From NCBI GenBank assembly GCA_905397405.1, contig CAJPVJ010000791.1, positions 1 through 20,433 of the forward strand: a stretch of DNA of 20,433 nt, read 5' to 3'. Origin of the DNA: Oppiella nova (taxonomy: Eukaryota; Arthropoda; Arachnida; Sarcoptiformes; Oppiidae). Position 1 is the stretch's first letter, and each line of letters opens with the position of its first letter. Under the pieces are notes generated by a model. The model did not search any database. It saw only the letters and a program-made list of their open reading frames with translations, and had not been told where the DNA came from. A program made the translations under genes and the position numbers. This document shows, in pieces, positions 17,590-20,433 of this stretch.

Positions 17590-20105
17590 ATGTCTATACC
17601 TTTGGAAAAGTTTCGCATTTGCGATACGATCGACACGAGTATTAAACAAGAAATTAAATTATTTCATGTATTTAATGGCAGTAATAGTAAGAAGAATATC
17701 ATATTTATCACAAACAATGACTCGGCATATGGTTTGGGTGGCAATGCCAGCGGGTGTCTGGGTTTGGGTCATAATGATGAAGTGAAAACACCACAAATTA
17801 TTACTGAATTATGTCGCAAACGGATCCAAAAGATTATAAATGGAAATACATTTGTGTTGGCTATCAATAACAGGAATCATGTGTTCAGTTGGGGACACAA
17901 TAATCGGGGACAATTGGGTCGAGAAATGACAGAATTTGGCGATTATTTAAAACCGCGAAACATATCGTATATGAACGACAAGAATATACAGCATATATAC
18001 TGCGGTACTCAACACAGTCTGGCGCTCACCACCGATGGACAGGTGTATGGGTGGGGCGATAATAGGTGGGGACAAATTGGCCAGGGTCATAAAAGTGACG
18101 GCAGATGGTCACCAGTGTTGTTAAAATTTGCAAATAACTATAAAATCCAAAGTATTTTCTGTTTTTACGTGAATTCATTCGCTGTTACCGCTGATGGTTT
18201 GGTATTCAGTTGGGGCTTCAGTGATGTCCACCAATTAGGACACAATACTGCATACGATATATTGTCACCCAAACTGATCCCACATTTGCGTGATATCATA
18301 GCGATAAGTACCACGTATTCCGATGACAATTGTTTCACGTGTTTTCTATCAAATAGTAATATAATATATATTTGTGGCCAATATATGGATGATATGAAAC
18401 AAAAACATTTACTTAAAACCCCGATACAAATTGAACTAGACTTAAATGTGCGACAATTAAATGATTATTTTTCATTTATGTATACTAACCAGGTGATAGT
18501 AAAATGTGACAATGATATCATTTGCGGAATTGTGTCCCCGTATAAAGTGGCACATTATCAATATAACAATTTCACTGATTTCTACGCCAATGAATGGCAA
18601 TTAAGTTATAATACATTATACATGACTACAAATGTTAGCACTGATTCGGGTGAAACAAAACCGGGATTACACCTAAAGTCTAATCAATCATTAAATGCTA
18701 TTTCAAATGGAAATTACAACATCCTAGAGCCCGAGGAAAGGGAGCTTTCGGCTAATTTAGCGGATAATTTAACTGCCGGTTAACACTAATTATTACTAAT
18801 TATATATTTGTTTGTAATAAATTAGTTATATTTCTAAATTTAACAATAGTGTCATCAAAATTAGAAAATTATACGTTTAATAGTCATTACGAAAGTCTGT
18901 TCATTGAATTGTCGGCAATAGGATCGGGAGGTTTTGGGACTGTTTTTAAAGTAAAGCATAGATTCGATGAACAGATATATGCCGTAAAAAGGATTGAGTT
19001 TAAAAGTAAGTATAAATTAGTTATAATAATTTTATTAAAATATTAGTGATTAATAAAACAACTTTTTGTAGGGCAACAATAGTGAACTCACTCACAATTA
19101 ACACTCAAATCAATACTCAACGTTAGCGTTAACTGTATTAAGATAGTTAATTGTGAGTGAATTAACTATAGTTGCCCTACAAAAAAAGTTGCTTTAGTAA
19201 TTATCATTACATACAACAGAATCTACCGATGAATATATGAAAGGAATTTTGATGGAAGTGAAGAATTTAAGAAAACTTAATCCGGATTTTGTGGTCCAAT
19301 ATATCACTTCATGGCCTGAAAGCAAACACCTCTACATTCAGATGGAGTTCTGTTCACAGAATTTGCGGAATATTCTCGATATTAAACCAAAAGTATTTGA
19401 CAGAGAATTTGGAGAAGCGATGAGTTCTTATGAGTACTTCATTTCATGTGAAATATTCCGTCAGATCTTAGAAAGTGTTCAGTATTTGCATGAATTGAAT
19501 CCACAGATTATTCACAGAGACCTCAAACCCGACAATATATTGATTGACGGGAACGGAAGGAACGGTAGATTTGTCAAGTTATGTGACTTTGGTTTGGCTA
19601 CAGATCACGACAAAAATATTAATTATAAAACCTACAAAAAGCACACCTCAGGGGTGGGAACCATGAGATATATGGCACCAGAAGTACTTCAGGGTTACAA
19701 ATATGACCACAAATCGGATGTCTATTGTCTCGCTATCATTGGTTCAGAAGTATTGGATTTCGACTTATTTTTGATTGACTTAAATGAGTATAAATTGAAT
19801 AATTTTTTTGTGGTTATTTTATTATATTTACAACTTTCACTATATTTAATAGTTTGCAGTCCTATTCACAAAGTGATGACATACTGAACGCACCGGTAGT
19901 TAAATTGAAGCGAATTCTGGTGTCAATGGCTTCGACCCCAGCGTTCAGTCAACGGCCCGACTGTTCACAAGTACTGCAAGAATACAGCGAATGGTCTGTC
20001 GATCGGAATATTCTGAGGAAAAGTGAATTCCGGATAATATTAGATAGACTTATATCACATGAAAACACATTTTTCAATGAATTTGTGTCCAATTATTTGC
20101 AATAA
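17590..20105 (+). CDS. Unit 6: intact RCC1-kinase fusion, 721 aa
   Basis: Exons 17590-18778, 18850-19005, 19220-19787 and 19853-20105 total 2166 bp, one open frame of 721 aa plus stop. Introns are 71, 214 and 65 bp with phases 1, 1 and 2; the second is long because of a foldback insertion. The ATG gives MSIPLEKFRICDTIDTSIK, aligned with the sister genes. RCC1 blades include GCLGLGH, FSWGHNNRGQLGR, YGWGDNRWGQIGQ and FSWGFSDVHQLGH. The acidic linker EPEERELSANLADNLTA leads into the kinase: glycine loop 421-426, Lys443, Glu461, HRD with Asp549, DFG with Asp571, APE 601-603. All catalytic residues are present. WPESKHLYIQMEFC and HTSGVGTMRYMAPE resemble eIF2-alpha kinases (PKR, PERK). Known NEK8/NEK9 kinases combine the same domains in the opposite order and have a different kinase type. 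The substrate is unknown. AATAAA lies at 20273. Confidence 0.88.
19052..19193. mobile_element. Foldback element, about 142 bp, in intron 2 of unit 6
   Basis: Inverted arms: left AACTTTTTGTAGGGCAAC and TCACTCACAATTAAC; right GTTAATTGTGAGTGA and GTTGCCCTAC. The arms are about 45 bp around a short centre. The intron of unit 3 (10461-10523) is nearly identical but lacks it, so it serves as an empty site. The flanks TTAGTGATT (19043-19051) and TTAGTAATT (19194-19202) look like an 8- or 9-bp target duplication with one later change. It is unrelated in sequence to the other two foldbacks. Confidence 0.8.
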
Positions 20106-20433
20106 TAATTGAATTTTATAACATTTCTTGGATTATAATATTTGTGTTGAAATAGTTATTTTGTTATTCTATTATATATATTTTTATCTATTTATAATAT
20201 TGTTTAATAATATTTTTATTCATCAATTTGGTCATCAATGAGATATTTTAAATTAATTAATATTTTAATAACAATAAACTTTTACTTTTAACTTACAATT
20301 TATGACACAATTTGACCGATCATTGTCTTCGGTATTATTTGCGGACAAAATTGCAATTATTGTTTCGGGCAGTCATTGTCTCTACCCTTCATCAGCGCAA
20401 TCACTGTCTTAACTGACAGTACTTATGGTCTGT
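20106..20433. other. 3' flank of unit 6
   Basis: AT-rich trailer with AATAAA at 20273-20278. From about 20310 the sequence becomes less AT-rich (CGATCATTGTCTTCGG, GTTTCGGGCAGTCATTG), which may announce another feature beyond the window. No gene is recognised. Confidence 0.5.

Noticed and set aside
1-20433. tRNA, rRNA or CRISPR-like arrays
   Set aside because: No cloverleaf, rRNA motif or regularly spaced repeat was seen on either strand; the repeats present are paralogous genes and foldbacks.

Overview
The window is eukaryotic, very AT-rich nuclear DNA. It holds a tandem array of six related genes, all on the + strand, spaced about 2 to 4.5 kb apart. Each unit starts with a degenerate RCC1-type beta-propeller resembling the RCBTB1/2 propeller. 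In five of six units the propeller is followed by exons of a Ser/Thr kinase that looks most like the eIF2-alpha kinase family (PKR/PERK/GCN2/HRI). Introns are tiny (55-85 bp unless invaded) with GT..AG borders. Their positions and phases (1, 1, 2) are the same in every kinase-bearing unit, which lets the gene models be joined by hand. From memory, tandemly expanded RCC1-like genes and compact AT-rich genomes of this kind fit an arthropod, most likely a mite; the species is not determined.

Layout. 1-1968: non-coding upstream region with a small foldback insertion. Unit 1 (1969-5317): RCC1, then a grafted FYVE zinc finger plus ubiquitin-interacting motif resembling HRS/HGS, then kinase and a hydrophobic C-terminal tail. 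A 467-bp inverted-repeat element sits in its first intron, exactly at the splice donor. Unit 2 (6038-8375): RCC1-kinase. 8726-8782: relic of a further kinase. Unit 3 (8969-11480): start lost and kinase frame broken, apparently a pseudogene. Unit 4 (12766-13833): RCC1 only. Unit 5 (15208-17055): one nonsense codon and an in-frame deletion of most of the kinase. Unit 6 (17590-20105): the only unit complete as it stands, 721 aa in four exons.

Units 1, 2 and 3 each carry one local tandem duplication (95, 128 and 85 bp) inside a kinase exon, each shifting the frame. The one in unit 1 has the window's only N at its junction. Removing each copy restores exon lengths that match the paralogues, so these may be assembly errors rather than mutations.

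The array shows duplication with upstream sequence (576-1968 matches 13916-15207), mosaic exchange between units, loss of domains and gain of a foreign domain. The most novel items are the RCC1-before-kinase architecture and the RCC1-FYVE-UIM-kinase chimera. If the kinases act on eIF2-alpha, the propellers would be candidate input domains, as variable N-terminal sensors are in known eIF2-alpha kinases; that is inference only.
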